DNA of 64,000 nucleotides from Pseudomonas sp. S04. GTDB lineage: Bacteria; Pseudomonadota; Gammaproteobacteria; Pseudomonadales; Pseudomonadaceae. The notes under the pieces are model-generated. The model worked only from the letters and a program-made list of their open reading frames with translations, was not told where the DNA came from and did not search any database. Positions 42,419 through 50,878 of the stretch are shown one piece after another (position 1 is the first letter of the stretch; each line of letters opens with the position of its first letter). The stretch is taken from contig NZ_CP019427.1 in NCBI RefSeq assembly GCF_009834545.1, positions 1-64,000 of the forward strand, given 5' to 3'. The position numbers and the translations under genes are program-made.

Positions 42419-44470
42419 GTGAGCGTGAACAACCCTCTTTTGCAGTCCTACGACCTGCCGCCGTTCTCGGCGATCCGCGCCGAGCATGTACAACCGGCCA
42501 TCGAACAGATACTCGCGGACAACCGCGCTGCCATTGCCGACCTCCTCAAGACCCAGGGCACTGAACCGACCTGGGCCGGCCTGGTGCTGGCGATGGATGA
42601 GCTCAACGACCGCCTGGGCGCCGCCTGGAGCCCGGTCAGCCACCTTAACGCGGTGTGCAACAGCGCCGAGTTGCGTGAAGCTTACGAGTCCTGCCTGCCA
42701 GCGCTGAGCGCCTACTCCACCGAGCTGGGGCAGAACCGTGAACTATTCCAGGCCTTCGAGGCCCTGGCCAACAGCCCGCAGGCGGCCGGCTTTGATGTGG
42801 CGCAAAAAACCATTCTCGAACATTCCCTGCGGGACTTCCGCCTGTCGGGTATCGACCTGCCGGAGGCTGAGCAAAAGCGTTATGCCGAGGTGCAGAGCAA
42901 GCTGTCTGAACTGGGCAGCCGCTTTTCCAACCAGTTGCTCGATGCCACCCAGGCCTGGACCAAGCACATCACCGAGGAGGCCGCCCTCGCCGGCCTGACG
43001 GATTCGGCCAAGGCGCAAATGGCCGCCGCGGCGCAAGCCAAGGAGCTGGATGGCTGGTTGATCAGCCTGGAGTTTCCGAGCTACTTCGCGGTAATGACCT
43101 ACGCCCATGACCGTGCATTGCGCGAAGAAGTCTACGCCGCCTACTGCACTCGTGCGTCGGACCAGGGTCCCAACGCCGGTCAGAACGATAACGGGCCGGT
43201 GATGGAAGAGATCCTCGACTTGCGTCAGGAACTGGCCCGGCTGCTGGGCTACAGCAGTTTCTCGGAACTGAGTCTGGCGACCAAAATGGCGGAGTCCAGC
43301 GATCAGGTCCTGAGCTTCCTGCGGGACCTGGCCAAGCGCAGCAAGCCGTTCGCCGCCCAGGATCTGGAGCAGTTGAAGGCCTATGCGGCCGAACAGGGCT
43401 GTGCTGACCTGCAAAGCTGGGACAGTGGTTTCTACGGGGAAAAACTCCGTGAGCAGCGTTACAGCGTCGCTCAAGAGGCGCTGCGCGCGTACTTCCCGAT
43501 CGATAAAGTACTGGGCGGTCTGTTCGCTATCGTCCAGCGCCTGTACGGCATCGAGATCGCCGAGCAGACGGGGTTCGACACCTGGCATCCGGATGTTCGC
43601 CTATTCGAAATCAAGGAAAACGGCGAGCACGTTGGCCGCTTCTTCTTCGACCTGTACGCGCGCGCCAACAAGCGCGGTGGTGCCTGGATGGACGGTGCCC
43701 GCGACCGTCGTCGCACTGCCGAGGGCGTTCTGCAAAGCCCGGTAGCCAACCTGGTGTGTAACTTCACCCCAGCCGACAGCGGCAAGCCGGCGCTGTTGAC
43801 CCATGATGAAGTCACCACCCTGTTCCACGAGTTTGGCCACGGCTTGCATCACCTGCTGACCCGAGTCGAGCATGCGGGTGTATCCGGTATCAATGGTGTG
43901 GCCTGGGATGCGGTCGAGTTGCCGAGCCAGTTCATGGAGAACTGGTGCTGGGAGCCGGAAGGCCTGGCGCTGATTTCCGGTCACTATGAAACCGGCGAGC
44001 CACTGCCACAGGACTTGCTGCAGAAAATGCTCGCGGCGAAGAACTTCCAGTCGGGCCTGATGATGGTGCGTCAGTTGGAGTTTTCCCTGTTCGACTTCGA
44101 ACTGCACGCCACCCACGGCGATGGTCGCAGTGTGCTGCAGGTGCTCGAGGGCGTGCGCGACGAGGTCTCGGTCATGCGTGCGCCGGCCTACAACCGCTTC
44201 CCCAACAGTTTCGCGCACATCTTTGCCGGTGGTTACGCCGCGGGTTACTACAGCTACAAATGGGCGGAAGTGCTGTCGGCTGACGCGTTCTCCAGATTTG
44301 AGGAGGAAGGTGTACTCAACGCTGCGACCGGTCGGGCCTTCCGTGAGGCGATCCTGGCGCGTGGAGGCTCCCAGGAGCCAATGGTGCTGTTCGTCGACTT
44401 CCGCGGACGTGCACCGTCGATTGACGCACTCTTGCGCCACAGCGGCCTGGATGAGGGCGCGGCAGCATGA
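42419..44470 (+). CDS. prlC: Oligopeptidase A
   Basis: PrlC is a cytosolic zinc metallopeptidase of the M3 family that degrades signal peptides and short peptides. The 683-residue protein has the zinc site H470-E471-F-G-H474 in TLFHEFGHGLHHLLTRVEH. The GTG start gives MSVNNPLLQSYDLPPF, the usual N terminus. The conserved FAGGYAAGYYSYKWAEVLSADAF block lies near the C terminus. Its stop overlaps the yheV start by 4 bases. Confidence 0.98.
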   Translation: MSVNNPLLQSYDLPPFSAIRAEHVQPAIEQILADNRAAIADLLKTQGTEPTWAGLVLAMDELNDRLGAAWSPVSHLNAVCNSAELREAYESCLPALSAYSTELGQNRELFQAFEALANSPQAAGFDVAQKTILEHSLRDFRLSGIDLPEAEQKRYAEVQSKLSELGSRFSNQLLDATQAWTKHITEEAALAGLTDSAKAQMAAAAQAKELDGWLISLEFPSYFAVMTYAHDRALREEVYAAYCTRASDQGPNAGQNDNGPVMEEILDLRQELARLLGYSSFSELSLATKMAESSDQVLSFLRDLAKRSKPFAAQDLEQLKAYAAEQGCADLQSWDSGFYGEKLREQRYSVAQEALRAYFPIDKVLGGLFAIVQRLYGIEIAEQTGFDTWHPDVRLFEIKENGEHVGRFFFDLYARANKRGGAWMDGARDRRRTAEGVLQSPVANLVCNFTPADSGKPALLTHDEVTTLFHEFGHGLHHLLTRVEHAGVSGINGVAWDAVELPSQFMENWCWEPEGLALISGHYETGEPLPQDLLQKMLAAKNFQSGLMMVRQLEFSLFDFELHATHGDGRSVLQVLEGVRDEVSVMRAPAYNRFPNSFAHIFAGGYAAGYYSYKWAEVLSADAFSRFEEEGVLNAATGRAFREAILARGGSQEPMVLFVDFRGRAPSIDALLRHSGLDEGAAA

Positions 44471-44757
44471 GTGATGGGCCTGTGAGCATAACCAAGAAGC
44501 GCTTTATTGCTGGAGCAGTGTGCCCGGCGTGCAGCGAGCCGGACAAATTGATGATGTGGAGTGAAGACGACGTACCGCACCGCGAATGCGTGGCGTGCGG
44601 TTACTCGGACACACTCAATGAGCAGGGTCTGTCGGTTCCCAAGGAGTTGGGGACGCGGGTCAACACCGGTGCTGTGAAGGTGGCTGATACCAAGGTTCAG
44701 ACTGTGCAGTTCTTTGTGAACCCGAAGTTGAAGAAAAAAACTGACGAGGCACAGTAA
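44467..44757 (+). CDS. yheV: YheV-family zinc-ribbon protein
   Basis: A 96-residue cytoplasmic protein with a zinc ribbon: CPACSEPDKLMMW and HRECVACGYSD supply the two CxxC pairs. The C-terminal third is basic with a KKKTDEAQ end. Its start overlaps the prlC stop by 4 bases, an arrangement conserved across gamma-proteobacteria that suggests a shared job, though none is known. Confidence 0.93.
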   Translation: MSDGPVSITKKRFIAGAVCPACSEPDKLMMWSEDDVPHRECVACGYSDTLNEQGLSVPKELGTRVNTGAVKVADTKVQTVQFFVNPKLKKKTDEAQ

Positions 44758-44765
44758 CGGCAACT

Positions 44766-44799
44766 AACAAAGCCGGCTCTCTGAGAAGCCGGCTTTGTT
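44766..44799. terminator. Terminator after yheV
   Basis: AACAAAGCCGGCT pairs with AGCCGGCTTTGTT around an 8-base loop. The T-rich tail is short, so strength is uncertain. Confidence 0.75.
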
Positions 44800-44873
44800 C
44801 AGGCTAATGTGCTGATTTATGATCAGCCATTAACTTTAATCCACTTTAATGTCATTCGACTTATAAGTTCAAT

Positions 44874-45179
44874 TCAAGGACTGGTAATACTGGCGTAGGC
44901 TTTTGCCAAGGCCAGGAGTTTTGCCTTGTCATCCTCATCGATATCACGGTCATCATCGACATCCTTGTTGATGTTGGCAATGCTGAACGACTGGCCGCCA
45001 TCGTAGGAGGACGCAATAATTGTGGTGGAGTCCAGCAGCGCCTCGGTCGGCGCCTCGTTTTGTGGATCCCAGCCTGACTCTTTTAATGCAAACTGCATGG
45101 ACACCAGGACTTCATTTGGATCGACCACAGTGGGACCCAGTTTTTGCAGAAAAATACCACGACGATTGAAGTACGACAT
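44874..45179 (-). CDS. Hypothetical acidic protein with an EF-hand-like loop
   Basis: A 101-residue protein that I do not recognise. The ATG has a strong ribosome site (AAAAGGA, 6 bases upstream). The protein has no signal peptide. Near residues 73-85 an Asp-rich run DVDDDRDIDEDDK places acidic residues at the 1, 3, 5, 7, 9 and 12 positions of an EF-hand-like loop, with the typical I at position 8 but R in place of G at position 6, followed by a helix KAKLLALAKAYA. Calcium binding is possible but unproved. The flanks are AT-rich, which suggests a laterally acquired or fast-evolving gene. Confidence 0.7.
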   Translation of the reverse strand: MSYFNRRGIFLQKLGPTVVDPNEVLVSMQFALKESGWDPQNEAPTEALLDSTTIIASSYDGGQSFSIANINKDVDDDRDIDEDDKAKLLALAKAYASITSP

Positions 45180-45367
45180 TATTAAATCCTTTTAAATAAT
45201 GATCAAAGTTATAAACGAGCGTCTGGATACTATCGAGGTGCACATGACGATCGCCACTTCATTGTTGTAACGCAGCATGTCGCCAAGTTCATTGTGTTGT
45301 TATAAGAGCGCTCATTAGCGTTGTGCAGGTGCCGAACGGCACTAGGCGGAGAAAGGTTCGGGGTGTA

Positions 45368-45383
45368 CTGTATATTCATACAG
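45368..45383. promoter_or_regulatory. LexA box (SOS operator)
   Basis: CTGTATATTCATACAG matches 14 of 16 bases of CTG-N10-CAG consensus CTGTATATATATACAG. It ends 15 bases before the ATG of the radical SAM gene. The P. aeruginosa orthologue PA0069 is a known member of the LexA regulon. Confidence 0.92.
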
Positions 45384-45398
45384 TCAAAGGGCTCCGCC

Positions 45399-46457
45399 AT
45401 GAATTCGCCATTACCCCCGCGCGGTCGTGGTACCGCAACAAACCCGCACAACCGCTTCGCGTCGAGCTGCTCAGTCGCCGAAGACGATGGTTGGTACCAG
45501 GAAGTGCCGCTGACCCAAGGCACCGAGGTGCGCATTGAAACGGCGAAGACCATCATCACCCGCAACAACTCGCCAGACTTACCCTTCGACCGTTCGATCA
45601 ATCCTTATCGGGGCTGTGAGCACGGTTGCATCTACTGTTATGCGCGGCCCAGCCATGCGTATTGGGACCTATCCCCCGGTCTGGATTTCGAGACCCGGCT
45701 GATTGCCAAAACCAACGCCGCCGATGTGCTTGAGGAGCAACTGTCCAAGCGTGGCTACCGGTGCGCGCCGATCAATCTCGGCTCAAATACCGACCCCTAT
45801 CAGCCGATCGAGCGCGAACACCGAATTACCCGGCAAATTCTCCAGGTACTACTACGCTATCGGCATCCAGTGACGATTATCACCAAGGGGTCGCTGATCC
45901 TGCGCGATCTGGATCTGTTGACCGAATTGGCTTCGCAGCGGCTGGTGGCGGTGATGATCAGCCTGACCAGTCTCGACGACGAGCTCAAGCGCATTCTTGA
46001 GCCGCGTACAGCGGCGCCCAAGGCGCGATTGCGGGCCATCAGGGTGATGCGTGAGGCAGGTATTCCGGTGGGCGTACTGTGCTCGCCAATGATTCCGATG
46101 ATCAACGATAGCGAGTTGGAGAGTCTGCTGGCGGCCGCCCAGGCGGCTGGTGCCCAGAGCGCGGCCTACATGATGTTGCGTCTGCCGCTGGAGGTCGCAC
46201 CGCTCTTCGAGGAATGGCTGGCGGCGCATTACCCGCAACGAGCGGCGCATGTGCTGAGCCTGATCCGCCAGAGTCGTGGCGGCGAGTTGTACGACAGTCG
46301 CTTTGGCGCGCGAATGCGCGGTGAGGGGCCGTTCGCTGACTTGCTGGCACAACGGTTTGCCAAGGCCATGAAGCGGCTGGGGCTGAATCAGCGTGAGGGG
46401 TTCAACCTCGATTGCACGGCTTTTTGTCCTCCGGGTGCGCAGATGTCGTTGTTGTAG
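45399..46457 (+). CDS. SOS-regulated radical SAM protein (PA0069 family)
   Basis: A 352-residue radical S-adenosylmethionine enzyme of the PA0069 family, related to the spore photoproduct lyase-like group. The 4Fe-4S cluster cysteines are C73, C77 and C80 in GCEHGCIYCYARPSHAYW. A long N-terminal region of 60 residues precedes the barrel. The ATG of MNSPLPPRGRG is chosen because the LexA box lies directly upstream; a longer reading would start inside the operator. SOS control suggests a role in DNA damage or tolerance; its reaction is unknown. Confidence 0.93.
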   Translation: MNSPLPPRGRGTATNPHNRFASSCSVAEDDGWYQEVPLTQGTEVRIETAKTIITRNNSPDLPFDRSINPYRGCEHGCIYCYARPSHAYWDLSPGLDFETRLIAKTNAADVLEEQLSKRGYRCAPINLGSNTDPYQPIEREHRITRQILQVLLRYRHPVTIITKGSLILRDLDLLTELASQRLVAVMISLTSLDDELKRILEPRTAAPKARLRAIRVMREAGIPVGVLCSPMIPMINDSELESLLAAAQAAGAQSAAYMMLRLPLEVAPLFEEWLAAHYPQRAAHVLSLIRQSRGGELYDSRFGARMRGEGPFADLLAQRFAKAMKRLGLNQREGFNLDCTAFCPPGAQMSLL

Positions 46458-46775
46458 ATAACGATTAGGCCTGTTTTATCGTGGTACGTAATATGCGTAA
46501 CGGTACGTTATTGTCGGTTTTTGGCTTGTGGCGCTTGTGGCGCTTGTGGCGCTTGTTGCCGGGTGGTCGATTTCGATTGAGATACGTATTACCAGCCGCT
46601 GGTTGCGCCAGCTTCGCTTAGCCAGACCTTCGGCCAACTACTCAGGTATCAAGGGGGGGGGCGGTAGACGGATAATGTACCGACGCCCCAGGTTGACCGT
46701 AACTCGCCAAGCCTGTCCTTGGTCTTGGATTACAGCACTGGGACGTCGGGTGCTCAGAGTTACTAGCGTAATTAA
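46458..46775. other. Non-coding gap with 9-bp tandem repeat and G9 tract
   Basis: This 318-base gap holds no convincing gene. Four tandem 9-bp units GCTTGTGGC (the last with one change) lie at 46524-46559 and a run of nine G at 46653-46661. An ORF through both would encode a repeated ALV motif, but has no ribosome site and an unlikely composition. Confidence 0.6.
46524..46559 (+). repeat. Tandem repeat, 9 bp x 4
   Basis: GCTTGTGGC occurs three times in a row and a fourth time as GCTTGTTGC. Unit number may vary by slippage. Confidence 0.9.
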
Positions 46776-47342
46776 TTAACTGGTAAACCAGCCTTGAATC
46801 CAGCCGCTAATATTATTGAAAGTCGACTTGATATCGGCGAAGGCGTTTTTAACCCACGTGATAGTTTCGGCTACAACTTTTGTAATGAAGGCATTGAGTT
46901 TTTCCGACATGATTCGGAATAGATTGAAAATAATATCAGTTGTGGACATTATTGCTTTTTGTGCGTTCGGGTGCCGCTCGCCGATTTCAATGGCCTTATC
47001 GAAAATCCGGTCGATATTTTTTTCGGATTGCTCTTTTTCGTAAGCGCGTCTTTCATTCATTTGCTGTTTGAATGTCGCAATGGCAGCTGCATCACCCGCA
47101 GCGTTGCTCAAGTTTTGGGCGTCGTTGGTAATGCTGAGCTCTACGCTCTGATTCTGGGTGGTAGCCAGCATTTTTGCTTCCGACTTCAGTTCTTCCAGTG
47201 CGATTGCTTCATCTGGGGAAATGTCATCTAGTTGGGTAGCGTTGGGCATGGAGAAACTACGAGCGGGTTGTTGTTTGCCACCCGCCAACACGGATTTGTG
47301 GTGGGCGCGAAGTTCGTTCATGGTTTCGACAAAAGCAGTCAT
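46776..47342 (-). CDS. Orphan hypothetical protein of AT-rich composition
   Basis: A 188-residue protein that I do not recognise. The ATG of MTAFVETMNELR is chosen: AAAGGA lies 9 bases upstream, and the earlier ATG abuts it. No signal peptide is present. The first half is polar and helical (ELRAHHKSVLAGG, DEAIALEELKSEAKML); the middle has a charged helix ERRAYEKEQSEKNIDRIFDKA. The last 60 residues form amphipathic helices with tryptophans ending WIQGWF, compatible with membrane or protein contacts. Codon use and base composition are clearly more AT-rich than the neighbours, a sign of transfer. In P. aeruginosa the H1 type VI secretion island fills the interval between the same flanking genes. 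Confidence 0.65.
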   Translation of the reverse strand: MTAFVETMNELRAHHKSVLAGGKQQPARSFSMPNATQLDDISPDEAIALEELKSEAKMLATTQNQSVELSITNDAQNLSNAAGDAAAIATFKQQMNERRAYEKEQSEKNIDRIFDKAIEIGERHPNAQKAIMSTTDIIFNLFRIMSEKLNAFITKVVAETITWVKNAFADIKSTFNNISGWIQGWFTS

Positions 47343-47708
47343 TGGGTTCATTCCTTTGAAGGTGTTTTTAGTTTTCAAGTGCTGGTGCACTTGCTGGTTA
47401 GATTAATGAGAATTTCAGAATAAAGTAGGCTTAAAGCCTTTCTTTTTGTTTCTTGAGCCAGGCATAAAAGTTGTTCGCTGCCCTGTCAGGATTAGGTGTT
47501 GCTGTTAATGTATTCGTAGCGATTGTTCGTGCCACAAGTGTTGAACTGTCGCATATGCTGCTCAATTGTCTTTGTTCAGTCTCAATTAAGTCCGAGGGTT
47601 ATTGCGGTGTCTGGCTTGTTCTTTGTGGTGACGCCACCGTCGTTTGCATTGCACCTGAGTGATGTAAACTCTGGGGCACCCCCCCTAATGTGCCAACGAG
47701 GATGAGTG
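47343..47708. other. AT-rich non-coding gap before can
   Basis: About 366 bases with lower GC content than the surroundings. Small open frames here (for example 47471-47662) lack ribosome sites and family features. It probably holds the promoters of the orphan gene and of can; I cannot assign specific elements. Confidence 0.5.
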
Positions 47709-48440
47709 ATGAGTGACAAAGACAAGCCACCGTTGGCTGCATCGGCTTCAGCCCTTCCAGAGGCTGAAAGCGCCGATGCAGCGCTGCAGCACATTGTTGA
47801 CGGCTTTCTGCATTTTCATCATGAGGTCTTCCCGCAACAGGAAGAACTCTTCAAGAAGCTCGCTACGGCCCAGCGGCCACGGGCAATGTTTATCGCGTGT
47901 GCCGATTCGCGAATCGTCCCTGAACTCATCACGCAAAGCGCGCCAGGCGACCTGTTCGTCACGCGCAATGTGGGCAACGTCGTCCCGCCTTACGGGCAAA
48001 TGAATGGCGGTGTTTCTACGGCCATCGAATACGCCGTGCTGGCGCTGGGTGTTCAGCACATCATCATTTGCGGGCACTCCGATTGCGGCGCCATGCGGGC
48101 GGTCCTCAACCCGCAGAGCCTGGAAAAGATGCCCACGGTCAAAGCCTGGCTAGTTCATGCGGAAGTCGCCAAAAGCATGGTCCAGGACAACTGTCAGTGC
48201 GCCACCGAACACGAAAGCATGCAGGTGCTGACCGAAGAAAACGTGATCGCCCAGCTGCAGCATTTGCGTACTCACCCCTCAGTGGCTTCGCGCATGGCCA
48301 ACGGTCAGTTGTTCATCCATGGCTGGGTCTACAGTATCGAATCCAGTGAAATAAAAGCCTACGACGCGGACAAGGGCTGCTTCTTGCCTTTGGACGGTAG
48401 CCTTCCGATCCCCATGGCGACGCCCAAGGCGCGCTTCTAG
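47709..48440 (+). CDS. can: Beta-class carbonic anhydrase
   Basis: Interconverts CO2 and bicarbonate. The 243-residue protein has the beta-class zinc ligands C64 (in ACADSR, with D66-R68 dyad), H123 and C126 (in GHSDC). The ATG of MSDKDKPPLA is chosen, with GAGGATG 6 bases upstream. In P. aeruginosa the same gene (PA0102) lies at the far edge of the H1 type VI secretion island, and the next genes lead to the cox cluster, as here. Confidence 0.96.
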   Translation: MSDKDKPPLAASASALPEAESADAALQHIVDGFLHFHHEVFPQQEELFKKLATAQRPRAMFIACADSRIVPELITQSAPGDLFVTRNVGNVVPPYGQMNGGVSTAIEYAVLALGVQHIIICGHSDCGAMRAVLNPQSLEKMPTVKAWLVHAEVAKSMVQDNCQCATEHESMQVLTEENVIAQLQHLRTHPSVASRMANGQLFIHGWVYSIESSEIKAYDADKGCFLPLDGSLPIPMATPKARF

Positions 48441-48602
48441 ATCTTGCGTGGCTGGTCGGGGCGGCTGAAAAAGCGTGCAGGCTTCGCCATACCGAATCAA
48501 TCCGGGGAAGGCTCATGGAGGGGGCGACTGAAAGCGCTTCAGCCAAGGAAGCTGCTGGCTTGCAGGGTGATGTTTCTGGCTGAGGTTCAGCCGGTCAAAG
48601 TC

Positions 48603-48634
48603 CTTGTGGGAGTAAGCAAGGCTACTCCCACAAG
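48603..48634. repeat. Short perfect inverted repeat downstream of can
   Basis: CTTGTGGGAGTA and TACTCCCACAAG are perfect complements with an 8-base loop. It may end transcripts of can and of the convergent gene, though it has no U-tract. Confidence 0.8.
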
Positions 48635-48645
48635 TGTTGGAGGGG

Positions 48646-49296
48646 TCAGGCGGCTGGTTGATCCAGCTCCAGGCCCACACCCAGTTGGCGCGACAGGCAC
48701 GGCCAGCGTTTCCAGGCGGCACCGGTGTCCGGGCTGTTGAGTTTTTCCCGATAGGCTTCGACGGACTCCAGGGCGAAGCTGTCTTCGTTGAGCATTTCGT
48801 CAACGGCGTGATGAACCGCCTCATCCAGTTGATTGGCGAAGTCTTCGCCGATCAGTTGGTGGGCAATCAGGTTGGCGACAGTCATGTCCAAGGGGATCAG
48901 TGGCTGGCCGAAATGTTTGATGTAGAGGTCGTTCACTTCTTCTACCAGGCGATGGGCCAGGTAGGCTTCGTCCAGCAGGCTGTCCAGGCCTACGTGGCCG
49001 TTCATGATTGCCGGCGGTTGGAGGAAGAACTGCTCGGCGATCTTCAGGACCGGCTTGATCTGTGATTCGATCCCGGCTTCGCGCGCGACTTCGTTGGCAG
49101 CGTCGAGCAGGTCCGGGACCTGGTCGATGTAGGCGGCCACAAAACGGGTCATCACGCCCTTGGCGTCGACGTCCGGCAATTGGATAGCGGCATGCAGGTG
49201 GGGCAATTGGACTTCCAGCTGACGGGTCAGCTGACCGGTTTCGGACTCATGTAAATGGGCACGTTGAATCTGCTCGCGCAATGCGGCGGTGTTCAT
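48646..49296 (-). CDS. Conserved hypothetical protein (PA0104-like)
   Basis: A 216-residue soluble, acidic, mostly helical protein with no recognised domain. It begins MNTAALREQIQRAH from an ATG with an AGGAG-like site upstream. Notable stretches are LLDAANEVAREAGIESQI and DMTVANLIAHQLIGEDFANQ. It lies upstream of, and divergent from, the cox operon, as its homologue PA0104 does in P. aeruginosa, so a link to respiration or carbon supply is possible but not shown. Confidence 0.85.
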   Translation of the reverse strand: MNTAALREQIQRAHLHESETGQLTRQLEVQLPHLHAAIQLPDVDAKGVMTRFVAAYIDQVPDLLDAANEVAREAGIESQIKPVLKIAEQFFLQPPAIMNGHVGLDSLLDEAYLAHRLVEEVNDLYIKHFGQPLIPLDMTVANLIAHQLIGEDFANQLDEAVHHAVDEMLNEDSFALESVEAYREKLNSPDTGAAWKRWPCLSRQLGVGLELDQPAA

Positions 49297-49668
49297 GAAA
49301 ACTCCAGGAAACGAAGGCAAGGAAATAGGGGAAGACATAAGTTAGCTTGCTTATGAAAACCGTTAAGACGTATTTGTCATAATTGTTTCACCTTTGATGC
49401 ATCCAAGTTATATCGATTTGCCATCACCTGGTCACATCCTTCTCCATCCGCAGCCTGCGGCGCAAGCCCCAGGTGTTTCAGCTGATTTACGCCATCGCGT
49501 TGCGAGGTCCCACTCGCTGTCTATACTCGGTTCTGTATGAAGTTAGCTGATGACGCCCGACTGCATGTGCAGCAAGGCTTGGCGGTTTAAGTTCGTAGTC
49601 TAGGCAGCCGCTCCCTTGGACGCAGGTGAAAGCCGGCGGGATAACAAGAACGATAAGGGGAACCCGCA
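49297..49668. other. Divergent control region upstream of coxB
   Basis: This 372-base gap separates the hypothetical gene from coxB. It holds an AT-rich stretch (49340-49420) and, nearer coxB, a candidate promoter at 49500-49527. No coding region can be supported. Confidence 0.6.
49500..49527 (+). promoter_or_regulatory. Candidate promoter of the cox operon
   Basis: TTGCGA at 49500-49505 and TATACT at 49522-49527 are separated by 16 bases. The extended -10 CTATACT is typical of stationary-phase sigma factor RpoS, and in P. aeruginosa the aa3 oxidase genes are reported to be RpoS-dependent. The start site itself is not known. Confidence 0.4.
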
Positions 49669-50796
49669 ATGATGCGACATCCACAAGTCTGGATGGGCCT
49701 CCTGTTGTGGTCGATTTTCAGCCAGGCGCAAGCCGCCTGGACTGTGAATATGGCGCCTGGGGCTACTGAAATCAGTCACGCAGTCTTCGACCTGCACATG
49801 ACCATTTTCTGGATCTGTGTAGTGATCGGCATCATCGTCTTCGGTGCGATGTTTTGGTCGATGATCATGCATCGGCGCTCCACCGGGCAGGTGGCCGCCA
49901 AATTCCATGAAAGTACGACGGTCGAGATCCTCTGGACCGTGGTGCCCTTCATCATCCTTGTCGCCATGGCTGTTCCTGCGACCGCCACCCTGATCAAGAT
50001 GTACGACAGCAGTGAGCCGGATATCGATATCCAGGTCACCGGCTATCAGTGGAAGTGGCACTACAAATACCTGGGCCAGGACGTCGAGTTCTTCAGCAAC
50101 CTGGCCACCCCGCAAGAGCAGATCCGCAACCAGAGCACCAAGGGCGAACACTACCTGCTGGAGGTCGATCAGCCATTGGTGCTGCCGATCGGTGCCAAGG
50201 TACGCTTTCTGGTGACCTCCGCCGATGTCATTCACTCCTGGTGGGTGCCGGCCTTTGCGGTCAAGCGCGATGCCATCCCCGGCTTCGTCAACGAGGCCTG
50301 GACCCGGGTCGACAAGCCTGGGATCTACCGTGGCCAGTGCGCCGAACTGTGCGGCAAGGACCACGGCTTCATGCCCATTGTGGTCGACGTCAAAAGCCAG
50401 GCCGATTACGACACCTGGCTGGCCGAGCGCAAGGCCGAAGCGGCCAAGCTCAAAGAGCTGACCAGCAAGGAATGGACGCTGGAGGAACTCAAGGAGCGCG
50501 GTGACAAGGTCTATCACACCACCTGCGTGGCCTGTCACCAGGCTGAAGGCCAGGGCTTGCCGCCAATGTTCCCGGCGCTCAAGGGTTCGAAAATCGCCAC
50601 CGGCCCCATAGCGGATCACTTGGGCATTGTCTTCCACGGCAAGCCAGGCACCGCCATGGCGGCGTTCGGCAAGCAACTGTCGGAAGTCGATATCGCTGCC
50701 GTGGTGACCTACGAGCGCAATGCCTGGGGCAACAACAAGGGCGACATGGTCACGCCAAAAGACGTGCTGGCCCTCAAGCAGGAGGAAAGCAAATGA
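49669..50796 (+). CDS. coxB: Cytochrome c oxidase subunit II with fused cytochrome c domain
   Basis: CoxB carries the CuA centre that takes electrons from cytochrome c. The 375-residue protein has a signal peptide (about 1-23), two membrane helices (to about 110), and CuA ligands H189 in VIHSWWVP and C224, C228, H232, M235 in QCAELCGKDHGFM. A C-terminal cytochrome c domain follows, with heme motif C286-V-A-C289-H290, so this is the caa3-like form. It leads the operon; SD AAGGGG. Confidence 0.97.
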   Translation: MMRHPQVWMGLLLWSIFSQAQAAWTVNMAPGATEISHAVFDLHMTIFWICVVIGIIVFGAMFWSMIMHRRSTGQVAAKFHESTTVEILWTVVPFIILVAMAVPATATLIKMYDSSEPDIDIQVTGYQWKWHYKYLGQDVEFFSNLATPQEQIRNQSTKGEHYLLEVDQPLVLPIGAKVRFLVTSADVIHSWWVPAFAVKRDAIPGFVNEAWTRVDKPGIYRGQCAELCGKDHGFMPIVVDVKSQADYDTWLAERKAEAAKLKELTSKEWTLEELKERGDKVYHTTCVACHQAEGQGLPPMFPALKGSKIATGPIADHLGIVFHGKPGTAMAAFGKQLSEVDIAAVVTYERNAWGNNKGDMVTPKDVLALKQEESK

Positions 50797-50878
50797 GGCG
50801 CTCGATTGCATGTTCCCGTGAGCGCTTGGGGCGTGATGCCTCGAGCCGCCCAGTCCATCCGTCTACAGGAGTCAGGAC

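Noticed and set aside
46528..46779. Open frame through the 9-bp repeat and the G9 tract
   Set aside because: The repeat codes ALV units, but there is no ribosome site, and the rest is Arg-rich and atypical.
46776..47342. Type VI effector assignment for the orphan gene
   Set aside because: Location alone is not enough; no toxin motif, secretion tag or immunity partner can be seen, so it stays a hypothetical protein.
47471..47662. 63-codon hydrophobic open frame before can
   Set aside because: No ribosome site and no recognisable features; probably chance.
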